NCBI RefSeq assembly: GCF_011759375.1
Contig: NZ_JAARML010000007.1
Location: 124,001 to 188,000 of the forward strand
DNA length: 64,000 nucleotides
Origin: Paraflavitalea devenefica
GTDB taxonomy: Bacteria; Bacteroidota; Bacteroidia; Chitinophagales; Chitinophagaceae
Direction: 5' to 3'
Below are positions 7,984-17,651 of the stretch, one piece after another (the first letter of the stretch is position 1; the number at the start of each line of letters is the position of its first letter). The position numbers and the translations under genes are program-made. Under the pieces are notes generated by a model that saw only the letters and a program-made list of their open reading frames with translations, searched no databases and was not told the origin of the DNA.

Positions 7984-9835
7984 GAAAAAGAGTATGTCGT
8001 ACAAGTCTTACTTGTTTGCACTCATTACTGCTATTGTACCTGCTCTTGCCTTAATTACTATCCCTTTATATGGTCCTGCTTCGCTCTCCGCTTATTTTTT
8101 CCTGCAAATAGCCATTGCCCTGTTACTGTTAGGATGGGGCCTGCTGGCCTTACCAAACAATATAACTCCGGCAGTGAACCGCCTTCCACTCCCGGTGTTG
8201 TTTTTCGCTGGCTGGTTGTTAGTGCTGCTGTTGCAGGGATTACTGACCAGGCAGGCAGTTCCCCTGCGCGTGGAGTTGTGCGTGGGCCTGGGCCTGTTTT
8301 TATTGGTTACCTGGCTGCTTGTTGAAAACAAGGGCCTGGCTGTACGGCCATTGATTGTATTCATAGCGGCCACAGCCGGCCTGCAATCACTGACCTGCCT
8401 GCTGCAAGGCGCCCGTGTTCTCCCCTCCTTACATCCTTTTTTCCCGGTAACCGGTACCTGGGTAAATCCGAATGTTACCGCTATGTACCTGGCGATATGT
8501 GTACCCCTGTTATTGTATATGATATGGACTATGCCGGGAAAAGGATACAAACTATTCGGATGGGCCACTTTATTGTGTATAACCGCAGCGCTTATACTGC
8601 TGCAATGCCGTACCGCCTTTATTGGCGCCGTCCTTGCTGCCGGTTATTTTTTCTGGCACCGCAAGCCGGCAGCACGTTATGCCTATATACCAGTGCTTAA
8701 AAAATTGCCCAGGTGGAGCCTGGCAGTAGTCATCATCTTACTATGCGGCGGGCTACTGGCAGCACTGGTAGCTACTAAGTCGAGGTCGTCTTACAGCAGG
8801 CTGCTGATCTGGAAACTATCGGGTTCGATGGTAGCCGAAAGACCGTTTGCCGGTTATGGCACCGGGCTGTTTGAAAAAGAATATAATTCCCGGCAGGCAG
8901 CCTATTTTTCCCGTAACCAGGGTACAGCCATTGAAAAGGAGGTGGCCGGCTTTGTGAACATGCCTTATAATGAATACCTGGAACAGCTTATAGAAGGCGG
9001 CCTGCCGAAGTTACTGTTATGGATAGCCTTCCTGGTATCGCTGTTTCTTATTAACAAATCAGGTGTTCCGGAAGCACCGCGCGGTGATGCCTCCCGGGCC
9101 AGGCCGCCCGATAATGAATTGCTGCTGCCGGCAAAGGCAGGCGTCCTTTGTTTTGCCGTGATGGGCCTGTTCAATTTTACCCTGATGGCGTTGCCTGCCG
9201 CCTGTATGCTTATGATTTATGCCGGCATTATAGCGGCACAGCCCACTACCCTTTCGGTACCGCTGCGCGGCATCGCCAAACTGCACCGGTACCGGCCAGC
9301 GGCCTTATTGATAGGGATAGCCGGCGGCTGTATGCTGTATTATACCCGTGCTGAAATGACCGACTATAGCGCTAACCGGAAAGCCACCAGCCTTATCAAA
9401 AAGAAGCAATACGCCCAGGCCCTTTCGCTGCTGCAGGCGAAACAGGTGGAATTACCTCAGTCGGCCGCTTATGCCCTGAATAAGGCTACTGCCTGGCAGG
9501 CACTGGGCCATACAGATAGTGCGATCGGGGTGCTGCAAAACGCCCTTCACTATTCATCCGATCCGGCTTTACTGACCCAATTGGGACGGGCCTATAAAGA
9601 CAGGCAGCGATTTACAGAAGCAGAAGCCGTATTTAAGCAATTGCATTATATGGAACCTGCCCGGCTGACGCCTTTGTATGAGCTGATGCTTTTGTACCAG
9701 TTGTGCGGCCGCCCGAAAGAGAGCGCCGCAACAGCGGCTATTATCCTGCAACAGCCGGCAAGGATAGAGAACAGCAGCAGCAAGGCCATTAAAAAAGAGG
9801 CAGCGTTATTGTTAACCCATCTAAACCATCCCTAA
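7982..9835 (+). CDS. O-antigen ligase (Wzy_C)-like membrane protein with C-terminal TPR
   Basis: This 617-residue protein has about ten hydrophobic segments in residues 10-430. A long extracytoplasmic loop (about 275-335) carries the conserved region RPFAGYGTGLFEKEYN and YNEYLEQLIEGG, typical of O-antigen ligase/polymerase (Wzy_C) proteins. The last 150 residues form tetratricopeptide-type helices (KQYAQALSLLQAK, ALGHTDSAIGVLQNAL, RQRFTEAEAVFKQL). The fusion of Wzy_C and TPR is common in Bacteroidota, where many members are not proven ligases. It is the first gene of a tight six-gene operon (gaps 8-22 bases) of otherwise exported proteins, so it may attach glycan to, or act with, the downstream products. 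Confidence 0.75.
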   Translation: MKKSMSYKSYLFALITAIVPALALITIPLYGPASLSAYFFLQIAIALLLLGWGLLALPNNITPAVNRLPLPVLFFAGWLLVLLLQGLLTRQAVPLRVELCVGLGLFLLVTWLLVENKGLAVRPLIVFIAATAGLQSLTCLLQGARVLPSLHPFFPVTGTWVNPNVTAMYLAICVPLLLYMIWTMPGKGYKLFGWATLLCITAALILLQCRTAFIGAVLAAGYFFWHRKPAARYAYIPVLKKLPRWSLAVVIILLCGGLLAALVATKSRSSYSRLLIWKLSGSMVAERPFAGYGTGLFEKEYNSRQAAYFSRNQGTAIEKEVAGFVNMPYNEYLEQLIEGGLPKLLLWIAFLVSLFLINKSGVPEAPRGDASRARPPDNELLLPAKAGVLCFAVMGLFNFTLMALPAACMLMIYAGIIAAQPTTLSVPLRGIAKLHRYRPAALLIGIAGGCMLYYTRAEMTDYSANRKATSLIKKKQYAQALSLLQAKQVELPQSAAYALNKATAWQALGHTDSAIGVLQNALHYSSDPALLTQLGRAYKDRQRFTEAEAVFKQLHYMEPARLTPLYELMLLYQLCGRPKESAATAAIILQQPARIENSSSKAIKKEAALLLTHLNHP

Positions 9836-9843
9836 AGCGCATC

Positions 9844-11370
9844 ATGTTGAAAAGATTGTGTTATTACCTGATCCTGTTGTTCCCCGTGGCTTCCCTGTGC
9901 CAGCAACGCTATCCCGACAGCGTAGAAGCCGTATTGCGGCAATCGAACGGGCACAGGGCCGAACTGGAAAAGGCGATTGATCATTTCAAACGTTCAGGCG
10001 ATTCCCTGCAATTGAAAGCTATTTATTTCCTGGTGAGCAATATGGATGCCCATTATTCGGCCAGTTACTATTGGGTAGACAGCCTGGGCCGTAAGGTGGC
10101 CTACAATGAGCTGGACTACCCGGATTTTGCGGCTTCCATACAGGCATTCGAAGCGCTTAAGCGGCAACATAAAAAGTTATCTCCCCGGCCTGTGGTATAC
10201 CGGGATATTGATACGATACAAGCTGCTTTTTTAATTGACAATGTGGAGCGGGCTTTTGCAAGCTGGCGCGCCAACAGCATAGGCCATATTTCCTTCACCG
10301 ATTTCTGCGAGTATGTATTACCCTACCGCATGAGCTTTGAACCCCTGCAAAACTGGCGCGGTCTTTATAGCAGCCGGTTCAAAAACCTGTACCCTGCGCA
10401 GCCCAACGGCATTACCGACACACTTTGCCTGGATATTGGTAACGATATTAAAAAATGGTTCACGAATGTATATGGCATTGAACAAAAGAAAGAGCCTTTG
10501 CCAAGATTAGGGGCCATGCAGTTACTGCACCGGAAGAAAGGAGCCTGCGAAGATATTGCAGACCTGACAGGCCTGATATTAAGGGCCAATGGTTATGCGG
10601 CCAGCATAGATTATATACCGGCCTGGTCAACCGCCAGCGGGTTGCATTTTCTGAATTATACGTATCCTACGATTGCTGTAAAGAACCATTTTGATGCTGC
10701 CGAAGCAAGTTTTGTAGACACCTTAAGCAGGGAGCCCGCCAAGGTGATCCGCACCACTTATTCCCGCCAAAAAAATGTGGCCGCCAGCTTTGCCGATACT
10801 TCCCAGATACCGGAAGGTTTTATGCGGCTAAAGAATTATAAGGACGTAACACCCGAATACTGGGTTACGCAGGATATAGCCGCCAGGCTGTTTGCCCTGA
10901 AGGGTATGCGGACATCACTGGCCTTTGCAGCGGTATGGAATTATTTCCAATGGCGGCCGGTATGGTGGGGCCGGATCAATAATAACAGTACGGTATTCAG
11001 CAATATGTCGCGCGGGGCCATTTACCTGCCGATGTATTATGTGAAAGGTCAACTGGTGCCGGCCGGCTGGCCTATTGCTGCCGGTTATGATAATACCCTG
11101 GTGCTGCAGCCCGACACCCTGCATACCCGTACCATCCGTATTAAGGAGCAAAACCCCTATTTGTTGTTCCGTACCGGTAAAAAGTATACGCTGTACTGGT
11201 GGGGAGGCAAATGGAGAAAGGCAGGCACGCGGGTAGCCAGCGCCGATACAAAGGAGTTTGAGTTTCCGGCTATCCCCATGAATGCACTGTTGTTGCTGGT
11301 ACCGGAGTATTCACAAAAGAAAGAACGTCCGTTCATTGTTACTGCCACCGGCGAAAGACGATGGTTTTAA
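9844..11370 (+). CDS. exported transglutaminase-like domain protein
   Basis: This 508-residue protein has a signal peptide (MLKRLCYYLILLFPVASLCQ). The middle contains a transglutaminase-like core: RKKGACEDIADLTGLILRANG provides the catalytic cysteine on its helix (C in GACED), and the following strand and loop with GLHFLNY provides a histidine. The preceding YVLPYRMSFEPLQNWR segment is also seen in Bacteroidota transglutaminase-like proteins. Such domains act as proteases or amidases as well as cross-linking enzymes. It lies 8 bases after the ligase-like gene. The third catalytic residue was not placed, so activity is inferred. Confidence 0.65.
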   Translation: MLKRLCYYLILLFPVASLCQQRYPDSVEAVLRQSNGHRAELEKAIDHFKRSGDSLQLKAIYFLVSNMDAHYSASYYWVDSLGRKVAYNELDYPDFAASIQAFEALKRQHKKLSPRPVVYRDIDTIQAAFLIDNVERAFASWRANSIGHISFTDFCEYVLPYRMSFEPLQNWRGLYSSRFKNLYPAQPNGITDTLCLDIGNDIKKWFTNVYGIEQKKEPLPRLGAMQLLHRKKGACEDIADLTGLILRANGYAASIDYIPAWSTASGLHFLNYTYPTIAVKNHFDAAEASFVDTLSREPAKVIRTTYSRQKNVAASFADTSQIPEGFMRLKNYKDVTPEYWVTQDIAARLFALKGMRTSLAFAAVWNYFQWRPVWWGRINNNSTVFSNMSRGAIYLPMYYVKGQLVPAGWPIAAGYDNTLVLQPDTLHTRTIRIKEQNPYLLFRTGKKYTLYWWGGKWRKAGTRVASADTKEFEFPAIPMNALLLLVPEYSQKKERPFIVTATGERRWF

Positions 11371-11386
11371 TTAAAATAACTATAAC

Positions 11387-12865
11387 ATGAAAGCCTTATT
11401 CCGAACTGTATTAATCGTATGCACCCTGCCTGCCACTGTAGCGCATGCCCAGTCTATTGCACCTGAACTCATCAGTGGTTATAATCCATCTATCGTAAGC
11501 AAGGTATATGAGATCAATAAACAAACACCTTTAAGCAACCAGCAACAGGCAGCGCTGGCGAGGTTGTTACAGGAAAGGGACAGCACCGTTACTCAAATGA
11601 TACTCCAGCAGCAACCAGATTCGGTCATACTCGCCCGCAAAAACGGGTTTGAGCAAAAGATCTACGCGCTGGCCGAAGTAAAACAATACAATGATACGCT
11701 TATTGCCCGAAAGGCCCGGGCACTGGCATCAGCAGATCTGGCCTCTCTTTCCCAATACCACCGGACCGGCCCTTTAACGGCCACCGGGCTGGGCGATCTT
11801 CTTTTTGCCAGGTACCAGCTTATTATTGCCGATATGATACAGCGGCCCATAACTGCGCAAGCTACCCTGCAAGCCGTTAGCCAGCTCAATGCGGTGATCC
11901 ACAACAAAACAGACAGTGTTATTAGCGCCGCCTATGCGTACAATTACCTGCGGCAACTGGATGCTATTAAGAAGTTGCCGGATACGGTAAAAGGAAAGAT
12001 CGCTGAACGCTTTGCCAGGCTGGGCCGGGGAAGAGAACTGACAAGGGCGGAACGCATGGAGGCCGCTTTGCGCAGTTTTGTAGCCGACACAGCTATCTAT
12101 GCACGGCTGTATAAAAATGAGATACAAAGACAGGCCCGCCTGCTGACACAGGCTGAAGTAAGGCAGTATGCAAAGTACAAACCATCCAAAGAATGCCACG
12201 ATGAACTGATCAGGTTAGCCGATCAGAAGAATTATGAACTGGCGCTGACCAGCGAAACGTATAGCCAGTGGCCCGCTAAAAGAGATAGTATTTTTTACCA
12301 GACCTGCCACTTGTATGATTCCCTGATTGAACGTTCGTTGTATAAAGACGGGGCCCTGATCAATGCCAGCTATTTCTCTGCGGCAGTCAGGATGCGCAAG
12401 CTGTTGAAGCTGACGAATACACAGGTAGACAGCCTGCTGGATAAAGGGCTCACTTTAAACCGGCTGCGGGATTCAGTATGGCGCATCAGCCCGCTGGCGC
12501 CTTTTGACAGCAAGGATTACGAGAACCAGCATATCAGCCGCATCCTGACAGAAGACCAACTTGCCCTGTTGCTCACCTTCAAATACCAGCATGATGCGGA
12601 GACCAATGCACTTAATGACTGGAAGGACCTTGAAAAGAGAGGGCTTACCAGGGATATGAACAAGGAGGTAGTGGTGCGGCAGCTTACCAGTTATTATATC
12701 CAATTGAAATCAACTTCCAGTATGTATGCGTACGACCTGGAAAAGCAGACTGCCTATTCAAGGAATATCCGCGATAATATGCCCAAAGCACTTAAAATTT
12801 TACAATATGCCAGAAAGAATAATGTGACCAGCGCATCTGCTCAAAATTTAAAAATTGAATGGTAA
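11387..12865 (+). CDS. exported protein of unknown function, helix-rich
   Basis: This 492-residue protein has a signal peptide (MKALFRTVLIVCTLPATVAHAQ). The mature part is rich in Gln, Arg, Lys, Leu and Ala and predicted mostly helical, with repeated stretches such as LSNQQQAALARLLQERD and LTQAEVRQYAKYKPS. I do not recognise the family. It is the third gene of the operon, 16 bases after the transglutaminase-like gene and overlapping no other gene, so it likely works in the same envelope process. Confidence 0.6.
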   Translation: MKALFRTVLIVCTLPATVAHAQSIAPELISGYNPSIVSKVYEINKQTPLSNQQQAALARLLQERDSTVTQMILQQQPDSVILARKNGFEQKIYALAEVKQYNDTLIARKARALASADLASLSQYHRTGPLTATGLGDLLFARYQLIIADMIQRPITAQATLQAVSQLNAVIHNKTDSVISAAYAYNYLRQLDAIKKLPDTVKGKIAERFARLGRGRELTRAERMEAALRSFVADTAIYARLYKNEIQRQARLLTQAEVRQYAKYKPSKECHDELIRLADQKNYELALTSETYSQWPAKRDSIFYQTCHLYDSLIERSLYKDGALINASYFSAAVRMRKLLKLTNTQVDSLLDKGLTLNRLRDSVWRISPLAPFDSKDYENQHISRILTEDQLALLLTFKYQHDAETNALNDWKDLEKRGLTRDMNKEVVVRQLTSYYIQLKSTSSMYAYDLEKQTAYSRNIRDNMPKALKILQYARKNNVTSASAQNLKIEW

Positions 12866-12882
12866 TCCTTAAAACTTATCAC

Positions 12883-14310
12883 ATGAAAGTACTTTACCTG
12901 CTCAGCGCATTGCTGTCCCTGGGATGGATAGCCACTGCACAAACATCTAAGTCTTCCTTTCAAAAAGATTCCCTGTTCGTATTAGGATCCAGGTACCTCC
13001 GTGGAAATTTTGTAGCCCCTGATGAACAAAAATCGAAGGCTTATTTACTGGCGTCTGCCAAAACCGGTAATTATTTTGCCATGAACCTGCTGGGGGACCT
13101 GTACGCCATGAAAAAAGATCCGAAACAGGTACAGGCAGACAGTGCCATTTATTGGTATACGCAGGCTGCCGGGCTTGGATCGGGCATTGCCTTCCACAAG
13201 CTGGGACGCATTTACCATGAAGGACTGTATGGCACTGCACAGGATTTTGGGATAGCCGCCCGTTATTTTGCGGCCGGCATGAAGCTGGGTGATGCCAACA
13301 GTAAGAATATGGTGGCCTATTACCACTATAAGGGCCTTCACCAGCAACAGGACTATACTACCGCCTTTAGTTTGTACAGGGAGCTTTCGATACAGGAAAG
13401 GCATAAAAACGCCATGTACTTCCTGGGTATCCTGTACCGCAATGGCTATGGCACTCCACGCAATGCCGACAGCGCCCGGTATTGGTTACAACAGGCGGCG
13501 GGTAAACATTACCTGCCTGCTGTGAATGAATTAAAGGCCAAAACACCGGAAAACCCGGAAACAGCGATTATACTACCAGTAAAAGCACAGCCTATAGCCG
13601 GTAATACGCTGTACAGGCGTATCAGGCATAACGTACAGGAAGCATCGCTGCCCGGTACTTACACCGGCTTTGCTGCCCGTTATGACTGGAGCGGTCAATA
13701 TATTGTTAGTGTGTTTCCTTTACAGGTAAGCATTAAGCGGGAAGGCAAAAAGGTGACCGGCGCCTGGATTGAAGGCACAGATACAGCCTTGTTACAGGCA
13801 GCACTTACAGACAGCAACCTCGTATTCAGTAAAACGGAGTATAGCAAGCTTGAGCATTATACACCGAGAGGGCCCGAGGCCTGGCAATTTAACAATGCCC
13901 GCTTAAACCTGTTGCTTCAACCCGACAGCCTGTATATAGCCGGTAATTTGCAATTGTATAGCCTGGCCAGGAAAGAGCCCGGCCATCCAATGTATGTATA
14001 CCTGTCGCGGGCTGCTACTGCTGATGAAAAAGCGATCACCCATGCCAGCAGTATCCTTGATGTGCGTGCGGCGCCCAACCCTACTACCGGGTTACTGAAG
14101 GTAAACTTTACGATCACCCGCACCCAAAAGGTGAGCATTACGGTGCTGGACCTGCAAGGCAGGCCCATCCTGAAAGAAGAAGCAGGTTTCCTGGCTGCCG
14201 GCACTTACCAGCGCGACCTGATGATCTCTTCCAAAGTAGCGCAGGGCGCGTATGCACTGGTGGTGCAGGCCGGCCATGCTACCAAACAACTGATGATTGT
14301 AAAACAATAG
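12883..14310 (+). CDS. Sel1-repeat protein with T9SS C-terminal sorting domain
   Basis: The ATG at 12883 (475 residues) gives the signal peptide MKVLYLLSALLSLGWIATAQ. Residues 40-215 hold about four Sel1-like repeats (AKTGNYFAMNLLGDLYAM, GLGSGIAFHKLGRIYHEG, MKLGDANSKNMVAYYHYKG, NAMYFLGILYRNGYGTPRN). The last 80 residues form a type A sorting domain of the type IX secretion system, with the start APNPTTGLLKVNFTI and the end KQLMIVKQ. The product should therefore be exported across the outer membrane and attached or released. Sel1 repeats mediate protein contacts. It is the fourth operon gene. Confidence 0.8.
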   Translation: MKVLYLLSALLSLGWIATAQTSKSSFQKDSLFVLGSRYLRGNFVAPDEQKSKAYLLASAKTGNYFAMNLLGDLYAMKKDPKQVQADSAIYWYTQAAGLGSGIAFHKLGRIYHEGLYGTAQDFGIAARYFAAGMKLGDANSKNMVAYYHYKGLHQQQDYTTAFSLYRELSIQERHKNAMYFLGILYRNGYGTPRNADSARYWLQQAAGKHYLPAVNELKAKTPENPETAIILPVKAQPIAGNTLYRRIRHNVQEASLPGTYTGFAARYDWSGQYIVSVFPLQVSIKREGKKVTGAWIEGTDTALLQAALTDSNLVFSKTEYSKLEHYTPRGPEAWQFNNARLNLLLQPDSLYIAGNLQLYSLARKEPGHPMYVYLSRAATADEKAITHASSILDVRAAPNPTTGLLKVNFTITRTQKVSITVLDLQGRPILKEEAGFLAAGTYQRDLMISSKVAQGAYALVVQAGHATKQLMIVKQ

Positions 14311-14332
14311 ATCACCCTACAACCGCATTTAT

Positions 14333-15613
14333 ATGATCAAAAGATTATTACTACTGGCCTTATTGATCAATCTTGTTCCCCTGGTATATGATAATCAGGG
14401 ACTATTTGTTCAGGCCGCCCATGCCCAGTTTGGGGAAGAAGATGATATTTATGATTTCCTGGACGACTGGTTTGATGATGATGATTTTGAAGACGATGTT
14501 GTTGACGATTGCATGAATGGATCGAGCGTGGTGATCATCAATAACACTTCCTCCACCTACACGGTAGGCAATGCTATTTACCAGGAGAATTGTACACAAC
14601 GCATCTATGCCTGTGAGATGCAAAGCGATCCCCCGGATTGTTCTACCACCCTTATTGGCTATGTGCCGGACCCGACGGATTGCGCAGGCGTTCCCAATGG
14701 CAGCGCTTATTGGGCCGACTGCGGCTGTATAGGAGGCAGCACGGGGATATATGAATGTCCTGATGATGAGGTGGATTGTGCGGGTGTTACGAATGGCAGC
14801 GCCTATTGGGCTTCCTGTGGTTGTATAGGGGGCACCACAGGTATCAGTGAATGCCCGCCGCCGGTGGACTGTGCGGGTGTTACCAATGGCAGTGCTTATT
14901 GGGCGCCCTGCGGCTGTATAGGCGGTACCACGGGTATTACAGAATGTGCATGCCCCAATACGCCTTTCCCTGCCGCTAATGCAACGGTAGCATCTGGCGC
15001 TCCTCCTACCGAGGCTCTTGGACCGGACGACTGGGGTTTGACCTATCCGGAAAATGTAGAGGTTGATATTTCTGCCTGTCTGGAAGGCGGTTCCTGGAAG
15101 GCGATTGTAACAACTATGCATGGAAAATACTCACTCCAAGCCAGGTTGCTTCCCGGCTTTACTCAGGTTACCGGTATCGGAGGAAATACAACCGATGCCA
15201 ATTTTTGTACTCAGGTGGAAGATTTAAAAGGACAAGCGTATAATGCAGGCGCAACCTGGTTCATCATTGAGGCTGTAGTAGCCCATGAAAATGTGCATGC
15301 CACCCGTTTTGAACCCGGTCTGGAAGCAGTAACCACTACGATTGAAACAGATATAGAAGCATTATCAGTACCCAATACCGGTCAAACGGAGGCTGACGCT
15401 ATTTCCGCCATTAAGGCTTTACCAGGTTGGTCTACAGCACTGACAAATGCACAAGGAACCTGGCTGGCGCAAATTCTTACCTTAGTAGCAGGAGACCATG
15501 CACCCGGTGGGCCAACAGATGTAGCAGAATTTGCGATCATTAATCCGTTGGTAGCAACTATTTGTTCCCATGCAACCACCAATTCCTGGCCGGTATGCGT
15601 ACATTGTCCTTAA
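14333..15613 (+). CDS. exported protein with Cys-rich repeats and an HENVH motif
   Basis: This 426-residue protein has a signal peptide (ending VQAAHAQ), then an Asp-rich stretch (about 35-60). Three near-identical repeats of about 31 residues follow (about 116-206), each with D-C-A-G-x-x-N-G-S-A-Y-W and C-G-C-I-G-G-x-T-G. The C-terminal 200 residues carry H318-E-N-V-H322 (AHENVHATRF), which fits the zinc motif HExxH of metallopeptidases. Two Cys occur at the extreme C-terminus (PVCVHCP). Cys-rich repeats of this kind are seen as stalks in secreted Bacteroidota proteins. Peptidase activity is inferred from the motif alone; a third ligand was not identified. Confidence 0.6.
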   Translation: MIKRLLLLALLINLVPLVYDNQGLFVQAAHAQFGEEDDIYDFLDDWFDDDDFEDDVVDDCMNGSSVVIINNTSSTYTVGNAIYQENCTQRIYACEMQSDPPDCSTTLIGYVPDPTDCAGVPNGSAYWADCGCIGGSTGIYECPDDEVDCAGVTNGSAYWASCGCIGGTTGISECPPPVDCAGVTNGSAYWAPCGCIGGTTGITECACPNTPFPAANATVASGAPPTEALGPDDWGLTYPENVEVDISACLEGGSWKAIVTTMHGKYSLQARLLPGFTQVTGIGGNTTDANFCTQVEDLKGQAYNAGATWFIIEAVVAHENVHATRFEPGLEAVTTTIETDIEALSVPNTGQTEADAISAIKALPGWSTALTNAQGTWLAQILTLVAGDHAPGGPTDVAEFAIINPLVATICSHATTNSWPVCVHCP

Positions 15614-15630
15614 ATAAAAATGCCACACCC

Positions 15631-16257
15631 ATGACCAATAAGTTAGCCGTCTTTATCACCGTACCCCTCCTGTTGTATAGCCTGCTGTGTTGCAGGGCGG
15701 GTAAACCTATAGCCACCCCCTTCAACCGCATTTCCACTACAACAGGTGACAACAGGGCGGGTAACAGCTTACAGGTATTACTAAAAGCAGATACTGTACA
15801 AAAAAGATCGGAGAAAGGGTTGCAGTTCTCCTTAAGGCTGCAAAACGATTCCGCGAGCAGTGTCACTATTAAAAACCCAATGGATCTTTTCAGTCCTTCC
15901 CTGCTTAACGAAGCAGGGAAGGATATTCTTTATCCTTATATCTCAAGGCTACTTATCCATTCTAGAGGACCCAATACTAATAAATCGTTCGTAGTGAATC
16001 GCCTGAAGATTAATGACAGAACGGGCGATGAAAAGCTTTTACAACAGCCGCAGGTAACCATTCCAGGCAACGGGAGTATCGAAATTTTTATCAGCATTAC
16101 CCATGTATTGAAGCCTGATGCTGTAAAGCCGTATACCGCGGAACAAACCATGCCTATACCCAGTGGCCGGTATCAATTACTGTCAACACTGGCCATGATG
16201 GAAGGAGAAAAAAGCAGTTTGCTTAGAATCCCTTCTGTGTATATCCGTTACCAGTAA
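15631..16257 (+). CDS. exported protein of unknown function (last gene of operon)
   Basis: The ATG at 15631 gives 208 residues starting with a hydrophobic signal (MTNKLAVFITVPLLLYSLLCC). The two cysteines at its end could be lipidated, but the -1 position is not the usual Gly, Ala or Ser. The mature part looks like a single beta-sandwich (GLQFSLRLQNDSASSVTIKNP, GNGSIEIFISITHVLKP, PSGRYQLLSTLAMM), close to the pattern of intracellular-proteinase-inhibitor-like or Ig-like domains, but I do not assign it. It lies 17 bases after the Cys-rich gene and overlaps the convergent GH16 gene by 10 bases. Confidence 0.6.
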   Translation: MTNKLAVFITVPLLLYSLLCCRAGKPIATPFNRISTTTGDNRAGNSLQVLLKADTVQKRSEKGLQFSLRLQNDSASSVTIKNPMDLFSPSLLNEAGKDILYPYISRLLIHSRGPNTNKSFVVNRLKINDRTGDEKLLQQPQVTIPGNGSIEIFISITHVLKPDAVKPYTAEQTMPIPSGRYQLLSTLAMMEGEKSSLLRIPSVYIRYQ

Positions 16258-17579
16258 AAGAACGTAGATACCGTACCGATGGCAGTGGTTTCATGGATGG
16301 CATTCCTGGCGCCGCCCAATCCCTGGGGAACAAAATTGGTATCTGTAGTCAGCAGCAGCTTGTCGCAACGGGCATAGTATTGTGAATGGTCAAAGAGCTG
16401 TATCTTATTCGGACCAGCGGGCAAGTAAAACCGGCCACCGTTTTCCCATGCATATCCGTTCACACCATGATCGCCAAACACCTGGGTGGCTTCCACGCCG
16501 TTGACAAGCACTTTGAATTTCCGGCTGCCCTGTCCTGTAGTGTAGTCCCGCGATCTGACCCACAAAGTATAGGTGGCAGCAGCGTCAACCACAATCCCGG
16601 TAGAAGCCGTGAGCTCCAGGCTATCACGCCCTGCCACGTACGATGTAAATCCTTTGATCACTTTAACGTTGCTTTCACGCTCAAGTACCCAGTTATTGCG
16701 TTGTTTGAAGTCTTCCGCTTCTATCCACAGATCACGGCCTGTCGATTGGGTGGTTCCCCGGAGCGAATCCAGGTAATTGATGAAGGGTGTTTTGCGAACG
16801 GCATAGTTCTCTGCAGAAATTTCATAACACCGCAGGTAATCGAAGAATACGACCCCGGAATCAGTAGCATCTGTTTTGGTAGCGATGGCAGTAAGCCATA
16901 GGTAAAGATCATGCGCCGGCAGGTCGCGTGTATCTATTGTTTTTAACAGGTTGCCGTTGAAGAAATAGTTCAGGTAATCGGGCGTGTATTCAAAGCCGAA
17001 GGTATTATAAGAAGTGCTGAGGTTGGGAACCACAGTCTGGTAATCCCTGTTGGCGTTGCCGTGTATGGGCGCCCATTCGATGGTGCCATAAGTAAAGTAG
17101 TTGGCGGCATACTCTGCATAATGTTCAAAGCAGTCAATTTCAATGCGACCGGGCAGGAAATGCCAGGCTGGGTTGGGATCGTCAAAACCACTCAGGTAAG
17201 AGGTCCAGAAAGCTTCGTGCCATCCGTAGCCTCCGTCTATTTTTACACGCACTTCATAGTAGCCATAGCGCCGGGGAGTTTTGGTGATGATGCCACCACC
17301 GGTATAGGTTTTGTTTTGGTAAGTTTCTTTCTTCAGGTTGATCCGCACTTTTCCACTGTCCAGCACAACGTTTGCTGCCCGCTGATAGCTGGCGCCACTG
17401 GCATCCACCCTGTACTTCCAGTTAACCGTATCGAGTGTGGCGGCATTAAACTCATCTGCCCATACCAGGGAGTAATTGGCAGGCGCCTGCGGGTATCCTT
17501 TCAGGCAGATGAATATCAGCGCACACAGGCCAGCAAATTTTGATGTACAGGCAGGAGCAAATGGCAAGCCTTTTTTCAT
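16248..17579 (-). CDS. glycoside hydrolase family 16 protein with C-terminal carbohydrate-binding-like domain
   Basis: This 443-residue exported protein has the GH16 catalytic E-x-D-x-x-E at E147-D149-E152 (RIEIDCFEH). It is preceded by the family's LVWADEFN and GYYEVRVKI strands and followed by YNTFGFEYTPDYLNYFFNG. GH16 enzymes cut beta-1,3/1,4-glucans, laminarin, agar, carrageenan or xyloglucan with retention of configuration. Residues 300-430 begin WIEAEDF and look like a CBM6-like sugar-binding domain. It overlaps the convergent upstream operon by 10 bases, and a tandem palindrome lies about 75-110 bases upstream of its start. Which glucan is cut cannot be told. Confidence 0.85.
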   Translation of the reverse strand: MKKGLPFAPACTSKFAGLCALIFICLKGYPQAPANYSLVWADEFNAATLDTVNWKYRVDASGASYQRAANVVLDSGKVRINLKKETYQNKTYTGGGIITKTPRRYGYYEVRVKIDGGYGWHEAFWTSYLSGFDDPNPAWHFLPGRIEIDCFEHYAEYAANYFTYGTIEWAPIHGNANRDYQTVVPNLSTSYNTFGFEYTPDYLNYFFNGNLLKTIDTRDLPAHDLYLWLTAIATKTDATDSGVVFFDYLRCYEISAENYAVRKTPFINYLDSLRGTTQSTGRDLWIEAEDFKQRNNWVLERESNVKVIKGFTSYVAGRDSLELTASTGIVVDAAATYTLWVRSRDYTTGQGSRKFKVLVNGVEATQVFGDHGVNGYAWENGGRFYLPAGPNKIQLFDHSQYYARCDKLLLTTDTNFVPQGLGGARNAIHETTAIGTVSTFFYW

Positions 17580-17651
17580 AACGTTAGATTGTTGGGTGGT
17601 TAAATCTAACTATTCCAACAACTGCTTGCATAAGAACCGGCGCGTCTGCTT

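Noticed and set aside
14678..14950. DNA tandem repeat or mobile element
   Set aside because: The repetition reflects three coding copies of a protein repeat with codon differences.
14402..15121. 239-codon antisense frame within the Cys-rich gene
   Set aside because: It mirrors the repeats of the real gene and shows no domain of its own.
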